Origin: Leptoclinus maculatus
Taxonomy: Eukaryota; Chordata; Actinopteri; Perciformes; Stichaeidae
DNA length: 64,000 nt
Direction: 5' to 3'
Assembly: GCA_032191485.1 (NCBI GenBank)
Contig: JAVDOI010000017.1
Location: forward strand, 1-64,000
Part shown: piece after piece, positions 36,001-48,000 of the stretch
Layout of the letters: every line of letters begins with the position of its first letter
Numbering within the stretch: the stretch's first letter is position 1
Position numbers and translations under genes: made by a program
The notes under the pieces: model-generated
Told to the model about the DNA's origin: nothing
The model's database searches: none
Seen by the model: only the letters and a program-made list of their open reading frames with translations

Positions 36001-39000
36001 TTATTACTGGACCACGTTTCCGTCTCATTTTGATTTAGTGCAGATGGACCACAACCTATATTGTTGTCCGAGTGAGGCAAAAAACATTAGTTAATAATTC
36101 CTCTAGTTGCATAAAACCTGCTGCTTCTTTCACATGAGTTCTTCTGTTTTAAATGGAGAGCGAAACATGTATATTTACAGGATATTTGTTTCTCCCCCTC
36201 AGAGTGAGAAAGAAAACAGTCTTTGTGTGAAGCTATGACCGGAGAGGTTTCACCCCTCCAATCCTTTCATTTCCTCTCTGGATCCAGGGGTATACGGTTG
36301 CTTGTGTTACACCCTTCATCTCAAAAACGGCCCCTTTTACTGATGCCCAAACTAAAAACGTGCACGGTTCACCACATAGGGCAGGGTTGCCCCCACAGAG
36401 GGTCGTTCTTGTTGACGGTAGGAACAAACAGATATTTTGGCCCAAGTGATTCAGTACTTGAAAATGCCACATGGAGGGAAAAGAGACGAGAGAAATGGAA
36501 AGTCAGTGGAGGAGAGTAAATAAACACGGCTCCGATGCAGGCCTGGAAACATTTGGAAATGTATGGAAAACTACTTTGACACTTCCCAAGGCGTGTATGG
36601 GCGTTACCGTCGCAACAGTGTTTGATGTGACATATTGGGCCTCATGCAGCAACATCCTCTTCAATTTCTCAGAAGCCGTTTGCTTATCATTAGCATAGGT
36701 AACACCCCCTGAACACCATATAAGGGCAACCCTGATGCCGTGTGCAAATACTCTGACACGTGCCCAACAATTAAAAAACATTAAAAAACGCCTGTGAGAA
36801 GAAGAACTTCATCAGTTGCTGTACGGTGAAATAAAATGAAGCGGAGTAAACGCTCCATACAGAAGCTGAACACAACCAATACCATCCAAATGTTGTAGTC
36901 TTTAAATGGGATCAATGGTGTTTCTTTAATAATCCAATCATTATAATTACTCTAAAACATATAATGATCTAAATTTGATTGTATGATATTCATGTGTTTT
37001 TTTGTTTTCATGCTTCCTTGAGATGGATGGTCTTAACCACTCAGAACATCCAGAAATCAATGGCTGCTAACAAAAGAAGAACAAAAACTAAGTTGTTCTT
37101 GTATCTCTTCCTGCTTGAGGCCGTATGTGACATGTGAAGGATCATCTTCAGCCCTGTTGTGGTTTGTGATTGTTGTCCTTATTGTCTTATTTGGTTTGTT
37201 TCTTCTTTCTTTTTTACCAGGAATACTGTTTTTATTATCATCCCGCTGTCATGCTTCTTTTTCCTTTCTTTTTTTCTGGCAGAAATAGGCTTCCATAAGA
37301 GAGAGAACAGAGGGCTATGGGAACAAAAGTAAGGAAATAATGGAGACCAGACTACGGCAATGAACTCCACACTCCTACAAACACACACACACACACACAT
37401 GCAAAAGACACAGATAAACACTCATATGTGGAGAAACACTCACTTACATAACTACACATGGCTCAAAGACGGATGGAGGAGCTCTCAAACATGAGCTGAA
37501 AATGTTATGACGGTGTTGAGAAAGCACTCAGTGATTGTAATGTAAGCGAATTACGAAGGTTTTGTTTTTTAGAGCGATGATATTGGTATTTTCCTGTCCC
37601 TGCACAACACTTCCTCCTGCAGATTAGGAGATGTGGATCTCTTTCTGCATCTAACTTGGTGTTTGTTACGAGAGGCTGTAATGGGCGACGTGTCGTGTTT
37701 CTTGCGGGGAGAAATGCATCATTAAGAGGTTTATGACGTTGCCCACCAGCGTTACTGTCTGCAGCAGCTTGTTCTGCTGTCCTCAGTCACATGTAATGCG
37801 CTTAATTCCATAAACACAAGGTCAAATGGCTTAAAGGATCATTCTGGTGCTTTTGCATGTTTGGTCCTTTAACGAGAAATTACACGTTTTTGGTTCATTG
37901 CTGCCATCAGTTTAAAAACAAACAGAAACAAGAGAGGTAATGAACATCATGTTGTCCAGCTCTGTCAAAGTTACATTAGCCAACTCCACTTGCTTTAAGA
38001 TTCTTTTTTTGGGTGATCTAAAATATGTTCTGTGTTCTATGAGTGAGTTTGGGGGTATTGGTGGGGGTTGGGTATCGGTGGAGATTAGGGTATCGGTAGG
38101 GGTTGGGTATCGGTGGGGGTTGGGTATCGGTGGGGGTTGGGTATCGGTGGATATTAGGGTATCGGTAGGGGTTGGGTATCGGTAGGGGTTGGGTATCGAT
38201 GGGGGTTGGGTATCGGTGGAGATTAGGGTATCGGTAGGGGTTGGGTATCGGTGGAGATTAGGGTATCGGTAGGGGTTGGGTATCGGTGGGGGTTGGGTAT
38301 CGGTGGAGATTAGGGTATCGGTGGGGGTTGGGTATCGGTGGAGATTAGGGTATCTGTGGGGGTTGGGTATCGGTGGGGGTTAGGGTATCGGTGGGGGTTG
38401 GGTATCGGTGGAGATTAGGGTATCGGTAGGGGTTGGGTATCGGTGGGGGTTGGGTATCAGTGGAGATTAGGGTATCTGTGGGGGTTGGGTATCGGTGGGG
38501 GTTAGGGTATCGGTGGGGGTTGGGTATCGGTGGAGATTAGGGTATCGGTAGGGGTTGGGTATCGGTGGGGGTTGGGTATCGGTGGAGATTAGGGTATCTG
38601 TGGGGGTTGGGTATCGGTGGGGGTTAGGGTATCGGTGGAGATTAGGGTATCGGTGGGGGTTGGGTATTGGTGGAGATTAGGGTATCGGTAGGGGTTGGGT
38701 ATCGGTGGGGGTTGGGTATCGGTGGGGGTTGGGTATCGGTGGGGGTTGAGTATCGGTGGGGGTTGGGTATCGGTGGGGGTTGGGTATCGGTGGGGTGGTT
38801 TCCACAGAACACACTGTCGACAACTGGCATACATTAGTTATTTTTAAAGCATGACCAGAGTTGTTCCCTTAACTTAACCAAGTATTTACTATCATAATCA
38901 AGTAGTCATATCTAAACCTGTACCACAGTGTTTCCCTAAAAGTAGTCATTTTAACCCCAACACGCATGGGCAAACACACATTTTGTCGTCTCAATTTAGG

Positions 39001-42000
39001 ACTTGTTGGGGAGACTAAATGTTCTGGAACCTCCTCCAATCGTAGCTTGCTAACTGTGATGATTTGTGCGACGTACATCATAGGTGATCAAAGGGGGAGG
39101 TGCTAGTCTTGCAAGTCGTTTTGTCAGAACTTTATGAGGCATCGTTGCACCCAAAACTGGACAATGGAATAGGCCCAAATTTAATTTAATTGAATGGTTG
39201 ACGCTTCATCACGTCGTTGGAGCATTGGAAAAAAAGTTGAGACTGGCTTTGTAGCGCGTCACGCCCTTGTGCGACGATGTCATTGGCTTCCATTGAAAAT
39301 GACTACTGGCCTGTTGCTGTGTCGCGTGTAGTGTGAACACAGCATCGCTAAAAATCCTCTACATTGTGCTGATGCATTCGTGCGGCTTCAAATTCTGCTA
39401 TCTGGGATCCTCACGCCTTCCTATCACAGAATTTCTCACATGTCTTCACATCGGCTTAAGTTTCCACTAATGTTCAGCTCTCTCAGGCCCTTAAATATGG
39501 ATAAACCTCCAATATTGAATTACTGCTCTCATTCTCCTGTGTCTCATCGCCTTTCTTCCCATTAATCTCTCTTTCTCTCGCTGGTTTCCTGTCCCTCTCC
39601 TCTCCTCCCCCACTCTCTCTCTCATTAACTTTATCTCTCCTTTCTTAAGCACTTCATCCCTTTCTTTCTCCAACCTGTCTTCCTCTCTACGCCCTATCAT
39701 ATTTCCCCACCCCGACCAATATTTAAAAAAATAAGATCGGAGCCATTATTCTGAAATGGCCCGGTGGCTTTCCATTTGTCCGCAAAGAGATTTCTTTTTT
39801 CTCTCTTTCCCACATCAACCAACTTCCACACACACACACACACACACACTGGGGAATAGATACAGTAGATGTTCCCATTCAGCAGCTGAGTGTTTACAAT
39901 TATTGATAAAGAGGCTTGTGGTGGACACTAGAGATGGGAGTCTGGTGATGGTGTTGTCACGGTGATCTAATGGGTCGAGAAACAAGCTTTTGACTGGAAG
40001 TACAGTGAAGTCTTTGAAACGGCAATAATGAGGGTTTTTCTGCTCAGCTGGCACAAACAGACTGGGAGATATCTGCAGAGCTGTTGGTCAGCAGCAGTGA
40101 CTAGCGACAGACACCAAATTCTGAGTCAAATTTTCTAAAAATAGCATCTGATTTAAAGCGGCACCTTTAGTACTTGAATTTTTTAAATGATACCAGTCCG
40201 GTCCTAAATTGTGGCTTCAGTCTATGAACGCAGATGTTTTCTTATTTTCCAATCAAACTTGGTGTGTGGTAGTCGTTTGAGGACACTGTAGATATTTGAG
40301 CGGAACTTGCCAGAAATGAACAACTGGCTCTGCAGGAACAGGACTCATGCGGACAGATGCTGCCATTGTGAGCGACTAGAAAAGCTTGCATTCTTGCAAG
40401 TGCTTCACACAAACCCACAGAAAACAGGTGACATCGCGAGCCACTCACGTTTTCCACGCTGATGGCGGATTGGAGGGTCGCCGTCAGCTCTGCAGTAGCA
40501 GAAAGAATGAAATGTGTGTGGGTGTCAATTTTGAAATCTAGCCATGAAAAGTCTGTGTGCTCTATAACATTGATTGGTTATACATTGTGGGTTTCAGTCA
40601 GCGATATGGCATCTGTGTGCATGTGTTGGGATGATGGTATGTGTTGGCGCTCCGCGCTGTCTGACGATGCGGGCGCGTACAGCACCATGGGCTTTGACAT
40701 AATCAAATCATTCACAGACAGACTGTATGAGCCAGCACCTGACACACAGGGAACAAGGGTCACGGTTGATTCGACAATGCAGTCGACTCATCGATGAGTG
40801 ATGTGGAGAATCTCTGTTGGTGTCATTCAAACATTTTTTTATTTTATTTTTTTCAAGCAGAGAAGCGCCAGTAGCTGAATGGACCAGCAAGACTGTCTGT
40901 GACCAGATCAGTATCCTTTGACTAAATGTGGTTATTGTTTAAATTAAAGGTATAGTACATCTGTAATAAAGCTGATGTCTGCCGATATATTGGCCTGGCC
41001 AATTTAAAACGTATTAACTAAATATCCTCATAGCCTTTTCCATCATAAAACTGAAACATTTAAAAGCATGAATCTCAATCTTGTGTGGCTTTTGTGTGTG
41101 TAAGTTACGTTACATGACGAAGACGCTCTATCTCCAATGTGATTTTGTCGCGGAATTCTCTTTCTGAAAAAAAAATCCTTTAAAAGGTACCTTGTGGAGT
41201 TTTCTTGAAAACGCACCTTCACTTTCTGTTTGTATATATTTTATTTCTGTGAGTGTGTGTCCCTATCTCTATTGTCTTTGGAAAAACAACTTTTTTTTGT
41301 CAACAAGCCAGATTCTGGTTTAGTTTTCCCATCATTTGACTAAGTGAGTACATCCAACTTTATGTGAATGGAGCCATCCCTGTGTCCCACTGTTCTTTAT
41401 CGAGCCTGTGGGGTTTATGTGAGTGTGAGAGAGTCTCTGTGTATACATGCTTGTGCTGCGCTTATGAATGCGTGCAAGTGCGTGTAACCAACTTTCCTCA
41501 TCCTGTCTTTCCAGGAAAAGAAATCACCCATGGCTGGTTTTGCAGCATCCTGAAAGGGACAAGTGGACAGAGGACAGCAGGCAGCAGGGGAGCACTTATC
41601 ATCATGTGGTCGGCAGCAGGGAAGCTGGGAGACGCTGGATGGGGTTTTACTCCCTCATCAAGCAGCAAAGGCTGAACCCAGTACTCACAGGCAACTTTAA
41701 CCCCGCTGGAGACATAGTTACCTTTTTTTTTATTAACTTTGGACAGTGTAAGACAAAGAGGCAAAGAGGGATGTTTTTTTGTTCAACAAAAAAGAAAAAC
41801 TGTTATTTTCTCTCCTCTGTGCTCAAAAATGACCTCACTCAGAAACAGCAGTGGATTTCAGACTGAACCAAAACACATCACACCCTTGCTCAAAAGACGA
41901 TCACTTAAACTTGCCTTTGCAGTGCAGCCTAAGCCTAAACAGCCCGTTCTTATTCCCAGGGCATCAAAAACAGAAGTTCACCGGGCTTTCTGCGGCTTTT

Positions 42001-45000
42001 ACTACAATGGAAACCCACCCGCATCATTTATACAACGTCAGATGACGTTTTATAAAGACCCACAAAGAAAACACATATGTGTGTGGGGGGGGTCAAACAA
42101 ACACAGGACTTGTACACAGGAGACCACTGTTTGTGTACAAAAATGCTGTTGAGTTATTTTGAAATTACGTGTTTTCCCTACACTGTAACGAATTACTGTA
42201 AATGTACTGTTATTCATAATAACTGTAACATACAGTTAAATGTTCATCCCTCGCATGTAAATTAACAGTTAATGCCGTCAATTAACAATAACAGCAGACT
42301 ACCGTAATTTAACAGCATAATACAGTATTTTTTGTGAAGAGGTGGATACACGCTTCTATTGTGGGTTAATGTGTCCGTAATGACGATAGAATATTTTTAT
42401 TATTCAAAGTGCTCATTGCCTACAAGTCATTTTTGAGTGACAAGACGTGACCGACTGCTCCTGAACGTGACTTTGGACACAACAGCTTCAGTTCATCCTT
42501 CTGAGCAACAGCCATGTGGAGATCAACGAGGAGCTGAGGTAACATTACGCTTATAAGCTGAAATTCAAAGTCTCCAGTATTGTTTTGTCTTTATGATTAT
42601 TGAACTGTTAACATCTCAGATAATGTTTCACTTGGTCTGTTTCATTACATTAGGTTGCTAATATTAGTGGAGCTAGCTCTGTGACGTTAGCTAGCTCGAG
42701 CTTAAGTAGCCTTAGAAAGGTTAGCTAGCTAACAGCACAGCAAGTTAAGTTAACATAAAGTTAATCACCAATTACAGTGTTAAGATGTAACGTTAGTAAC
42801 CTAACTTGTGTTTACTTGTGCTCTTATTGAACCGACTGTAGGGCCGCAAACGGGACGATTCTCAAAAGGGAGAGCGGACCAGAAATCACCGACGTGTTCA
42901 GGACGATGAACAGTTGAGGTAACGCTAACAGTAACGTTAGTGTGTGTTATCACGCTAACAGTAACGTCAGTGTGTGTTATCACGCTAACAGTAACGTTAG
43001 TGTGTGTTATCACGCTAACAGTAACGTCAGTGTGTGTTATCACGCTAACAGTAACGTTAGTGTGTGTTATCACGCTAACAGTAACGTCAGTGTGTGTTAT
43101 CACGCTAACAGTAACGTTAGTGTGTGTTATCACGCTAACAGTAACGTCAGTGTGTGTTATCACGCTAACAGTAACGTTAGTGTGTGTTATCACGCTAACA
43201 GTAACGTCAGTGTGTGTTATCACGCTAACAGTAACGTTAGTGTGTGTTATCACGCTAACAGTAACGTCAGTGTGTGTTATCACGCTAACAGTAACGTCAG
43301 TGTGTGTTATCACGCCAACAGTAACGTCAGTGTGTGTTATCACGCTAACAGTAACGTCAGTGTGTGTTATCTCAGGAGCAACATTAATACCAGATCAAAC
43401 TCATTTTAGTGTTGAACGTTAGTCCATTGTGATCCATTGTTTTAGCTTCATTTCTTCACTAACGTAATCAGCTCATCACATAGTCTGTTCATTTAAACTG
43501 TATGCTATTGTTGTATTAGCTTTTTGTAAAGACCTACACTGATATGTTAACACATGTGAGACACATGCAAACCCACAGTTGCACACCCAAAGCTTCTTTT
43601 AAGTGTGTTTATCCTGGATGTCATAGAACTTTCCAGAAGTTCAGAACATTGTGTTTCTAAAGTTTTTATTTTGTTTGTTTACAGTCACTCGTCATCAGAG
43701 ATTGAGGAAACCAGCCAGACGCTGCAGTCAAGTCCTCTTTCAAGGTGTTCTATCTCTTTATTGTTTTCATTCATGTGTGAGTTTATGCAGTTCAATTAAC
43801 TAAATGTGTATAAGACTTGTTAACAGGCTAGACTGTGATGCAGTTCTATTACACTGTTGATGCTTTTTTAATTCAGTGTTACACTGTTGATGCTAATGAG
43901 TTCAGTTAAGCTGGTCAATAGCGATTTTATTGGTTTATTAGTTTTCTTCTAAACATGCAGTACATTGTGAGTTTTGTGATGTAATACAAATGTCCCTTTA
44001 TTATTTGAGAAGATGTAATAAACTGCAACAATTATATATTGAATGTCTATTGTGATTCTTTTATTTGTTGGGAATTCAATGCAAAAGTATTGGGTTGTAT
44101 TACCCTTTGTAAATAAACGGTCGAAGTGTCCTTGAGCAAGACACTGACCCCCTAGCGGCTCCCCGGGTGCCTGTCATGGGCAGCCCACTGCTCCCTGATA
44201 CAGGGATGGGTCAAATGCAGAGACAAATTTCCCCCTCAACGGGATAAATATAGTATAATAAAAAATAAAAAATAAAAACTGGCGTCCCTGCTGCTAGTAA
44301 GTTACCGTTAATTTACGGTGAAATAATTTAGAGTGTACCTATTATGTGTTATTTGTTTTACTTAGTTTAGTTGAACTTTCCTTTAATCGCAGCAGTCGGC
44401 TATAACCTTTCAGGGACACAGCTAAATAGCAGCAGAGTATGTGATTTCACTTCTCCTTCATGTTGCATCCTGCCGATTCCAGATCCACCTCCAGATTAAA
44501 GCTTCGACAGTCACATCTTGACCCCAGGCCGGTCCTTTGGTAGAACCTCATATTGAGCTACTCCAGAAAGAGGGCCTTACATATTTAGTTTAATTTCAAA
44601 GGAATCCACTGCTGTTTCGAAATGTAGTTACCTTGAACATGTTATCTATTTATAGTTTTTTTTTTTGGGGGGGGGGGGTATTATTAAGTGTTATTGGACT
44701 CAGACTTCTCTCTGTAGTGGTGAATATAAAACTGACTACATGAGTGAGGAGCAGCTGCAATGACAGGATGGCTTTCAAACCGATGAAAGTAATCCACTAA
44801 CATCCTAATTACAGTAATTTACTTCATATCTAGCACCTTATACCTTATAGCCAGTGGCGGCTGGTGGAAAATGTTCTTGGTAGGGCTGTGCCACATCCAA
44901 TCAATTTCAGCAAACATCCCAGAATGATTTAATGCAAACAAATTAAGGTATCAAACGCGCATTACTACTTTGCAGTTAAACATTTAACATTTATTCCAAC

Positions 45001-48000
45001 ACGAAAAAAAGCAGTAAATAACACTTTCACAAACACGTCAGGACATCTTATTTTAGTCACCCTCACAGGGAGTTCAGTATAATATAATATATATAACATA
45101 TAATAATATTCTGTATAATATAATAATATATATATATATATCATATAATATTCTGTATAATATAATAATATATATATCATATAATATTCTGTATAATATA
45201 ATAATATATATGTCATATTCTGTCCCCGTTGTTTTAAAAAGATAAATAAGTTATTATCATGACGTCATCCAGCGAGTCAAACCTGTCTGGTGTACAGCTA
45301 GTAGAGAAGCTTCATGTACTGCTTCTCTTTCCTGCTAGTCTGCTGTCTGATTGTGAGGTCAGGCTGATCTGGGATCAGCTCTTTCAGTAGTTTCTCCTCT
45401 CAGTTCTCCTCTCAAACGGGTCTTGGAGGAGTAGTGCTCGCGCTGGCGCTCTCCTGTAGAGACTTCTCCTGACGAGAACGCGCAGCTTGGGGCAGGAAAA
45501 AAACTGCCCCAAGCTGAATCTATTTGAGGACGCTGATTGGCTGAATTGTATGTCACTCATTTATATCTTTACTCAGCATTGGCTAAACTGCTTTATAGAC
45601 CCGCCTCTTTGGGGCAGTTTTTCCAGCGCCCCAGCCAGCTGAGACGTGCACACACAGAGAGGAAGAGCAGACAGGCAGAGAGGACAAGCAGGAAAAGCAT
45701 ATATTTACCGCAGATATCATATTTTACACATATTACTGGGTGATTCCATGTTTCAAAAACACAAATATTGACAATTTGTATAGTTTATTTTTATTTTAAA
45801 TTTTATTTTTATTTATATTTTTATTTTTATTTTTATTTTTATTTTTATTTTTTGTAGCTCTAGGGGGGGCGGCGCCCTAGCGCCCTCTATGGACCAGCCG
45901 CCACTGCTTATAGCCATTGGAAGGCATGGAAATGTCTGCAGATGAGACACAGAAACTGCACGGCAGGTTAAACAAGCAGAAACTAACAAAGCATCTCCAC
46001 GCAGCAGAAAATGTATGTCCTTCCATTTTAAACATACTGCAGACTGCTGCTGTCCACTGCTTTGAATTAAGTGTGGAGTAAAGACAACAGAGGCAACAGG
46101 ATGAGATAACACAGCACATAAGAGACAAATCACACAGAATCCTTTGGTTTGTTTTGTCTGGGACCAACACATCCTGGCTTCCAGGCAGTAAGAAGTCTCT
46201 TTCCCACAATTCACTCTTCAACGACTGAGTTAGTGTGCTGCTGTGCTATAACGTAAAAAAAACAAAAAAACAAACAGCAATGCCTCTATTCATTACACAC
46301 CACTAAAGAGGCCTAAAGACTTGCAAAGTTGGATAAGTTCCTCGACTGATTGCATAGACATCAAACTGTCAGACTGCATGCACAGCTTAGCTCGAAAGTA
46401 AAACAGGCGCTGCTGCATCAGAAGATAGCATTGTCACTGCATGTATGTGTTTACAACCACCACACAACTGGACCATACAGTATTACATTGAAGGACAATT
46501 CCAGATTATTACAATTTGCTTCTTATTTTCAGAAGTATTTTTTTTTTATCTGAGGGAGTTGTGCTGATGCCTGATTATAAAGCATAGTTTCCCAGTTCGC
46601 CCTTATATTGCCCCACAACAGTGAATCTAACTGATAATGTTCTTATCAGCTGTAGACGGGTCAGTGGTGGGCCGTCAGGGCCTGCAAAGCCTTCTCTGCT
46701 GGCCTAAACAGAATCACAAAGTTATAGCTATTTTATAATTTAATAATTTTTCTTAAATACACTACATGTATCATAATTTATAAAAATATTTTTCCCATTC
46801 TCTTATTTTCTCATTGCACAGCTACTGTGTTCCTCAGTTGCTCTGCTTTCAGTGCAGCTTGTTTTAAGTAGAGCTTTTATCCAATCAGATTTCACCTCTG
46901 TGTCTCTAGGTAGAAGAGAGGCCCAAGGCCTGCAGACTCACAAGTGAATCCATGTGCAGTTTAAGTGAATGGAGACGATATTGTTGATTGTCATCGTGTT
47001 CAACCAATCAGATCTTTAGTTTGACATGTTGGGCGTATTCTTTGACGTGTCAGAGCCTGCTAGCCCCATACTAGCTGGCCCACAACTACTTCAGCAATAG
47101 TGCAGCTCAGAGTCCAGGTGCAGCTCTGCCGAGAGGTGCAGGGTGTGCTGTGATTGGTCAGTGGGCGAGCACGTAAAACGTAAAGTGAAACGAAACTTAA
47201 CTTGCCAGCAGAGCTTAGTCGGAGTAGTAAGAGTTCAAATTGAAAGATATGGAAGAAATTATAACATTTGTAGGGTTTTGCTTGGTGTAGTTTATTTATT
47301 TTTTACCTAGCTTTGTTTTTTGAACACTCAATGACTGAAGAGAAACGGATTTAGTGGCGGAGTTACTGATAACGCCTTTCTCAAGAAAGGACATTTCAGG
47401 AAAAGCTGGACATCGTAATAATTAGTCAGTCAACCCCACAGCTGGCAGCCCTGACTCAGCAGGAAAAGGATTTGTATGAACGGTATTTCTGGCTAGGAAT
47501 GTGTTTCATTTTAACTGAGTGTTAAAATTAAACATTGGTGTTTGGAGCTACGCTACGCTAACCTGAGGACGCCATAGCATGGCAGGACACAAGCTACAGT
47601 GCTTTTGAAAACTTTAGGAGAGACTCGAGTGGATCTACAACTCAACGAACACGTTCACAGGGAAACAGCTCCACAACCGCGGCCCGGCGTGCGGTCTGCG
47701 CCGGCCGGTGCCCCGGTGGAGGAGGGAACCCGGCCCCGCTGTGAACCTGCTGCAGCAGACCTGAGAAATACAACTGAGGAGGCTCGACTGTCATCACTGG
47801 GTCCATGAATGGAGAAGGACTTCTTACTGGAACTGAAACGATGTACTGGGATTAAACTCTTTAAGTTTGGGTAAGTGACAAACTGCGTGTTTGTTTACAT
47901 AGTAACGTTACTACTGTTCGTTTGTCTATCGTGTCGCTTTTATGAATAATATTTGAATGGCTCGTGCTCTTGTGTGGTGGAATGCGTGGATCCGCTGCAA

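Larger units (their letters stand above)
42181..44335. mobile_element. candidate CACTA-like (EnSpm) non-autonomous element
   Basis: Left end CACTGTAACGAATTACTGTA and right end, read inward on the other strand, CACTCTAAATTATTTCACCG: both begin CACT.TAA and continue with similar TACTGTAA/ACCGTAAA motifs. Both are flanked by TA (42179-42180, 44336-44337). Many subterminal TACTGTAA/ACAGTTAA motifs occur in the first 130 bp. It contains a 30-bp minisatellite and a nested SINE-like tail. No transposase recognised. Ends are imperfect, so boundaries are tentative. Confidence 0.5.
44852..45906. mobile_element. hAT-type non-autonomous DNA transposon 1
   Basis: 14-bp perfect terminal inverted repeats (CAGTGGCGGCTGGT at 44852-44865; ACCAGCCGCCACTG at 45893-45906) flanked by a perfect 8-bp target duplication CTTATAGC (44844-44851 and 45907-45914). 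The CAGTGGCG start and 8-bp duplication are typical of hAT. Inside: an AT-rich tandem (about 45075-45215), a perfect 12-bp-stem palindrome (45484-45515) and a TTTTA array (45788-45851). No transposase. Confidence 0.9.

Noticed and set aside
38048..38796. Interstitial telomere
   Set aside because: TTAGGG appears only within GATTAGGGTATC units at irregular spacing, not as tandem hexamers.
38589..38834. Pro/Thr-rich PTDTQPP repeat protein on the minus strand
   Set aside because: Translation of the G-rich minisatellite; no gene context.
42801..43422. Three overlapping 155-180 residue repetitive proteins on both strands
   Set aside because: The 30-bp unit length is a multiple of three and stop-free in these frames; no codon bias or homology.
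47599..47808. Possible hAT transposase fragment inside hAT element 2
   Set aside because: Short Pro/Ala/Arg-rich frame with no DDE or dimerisation motif; better regarded as non-coding interior.
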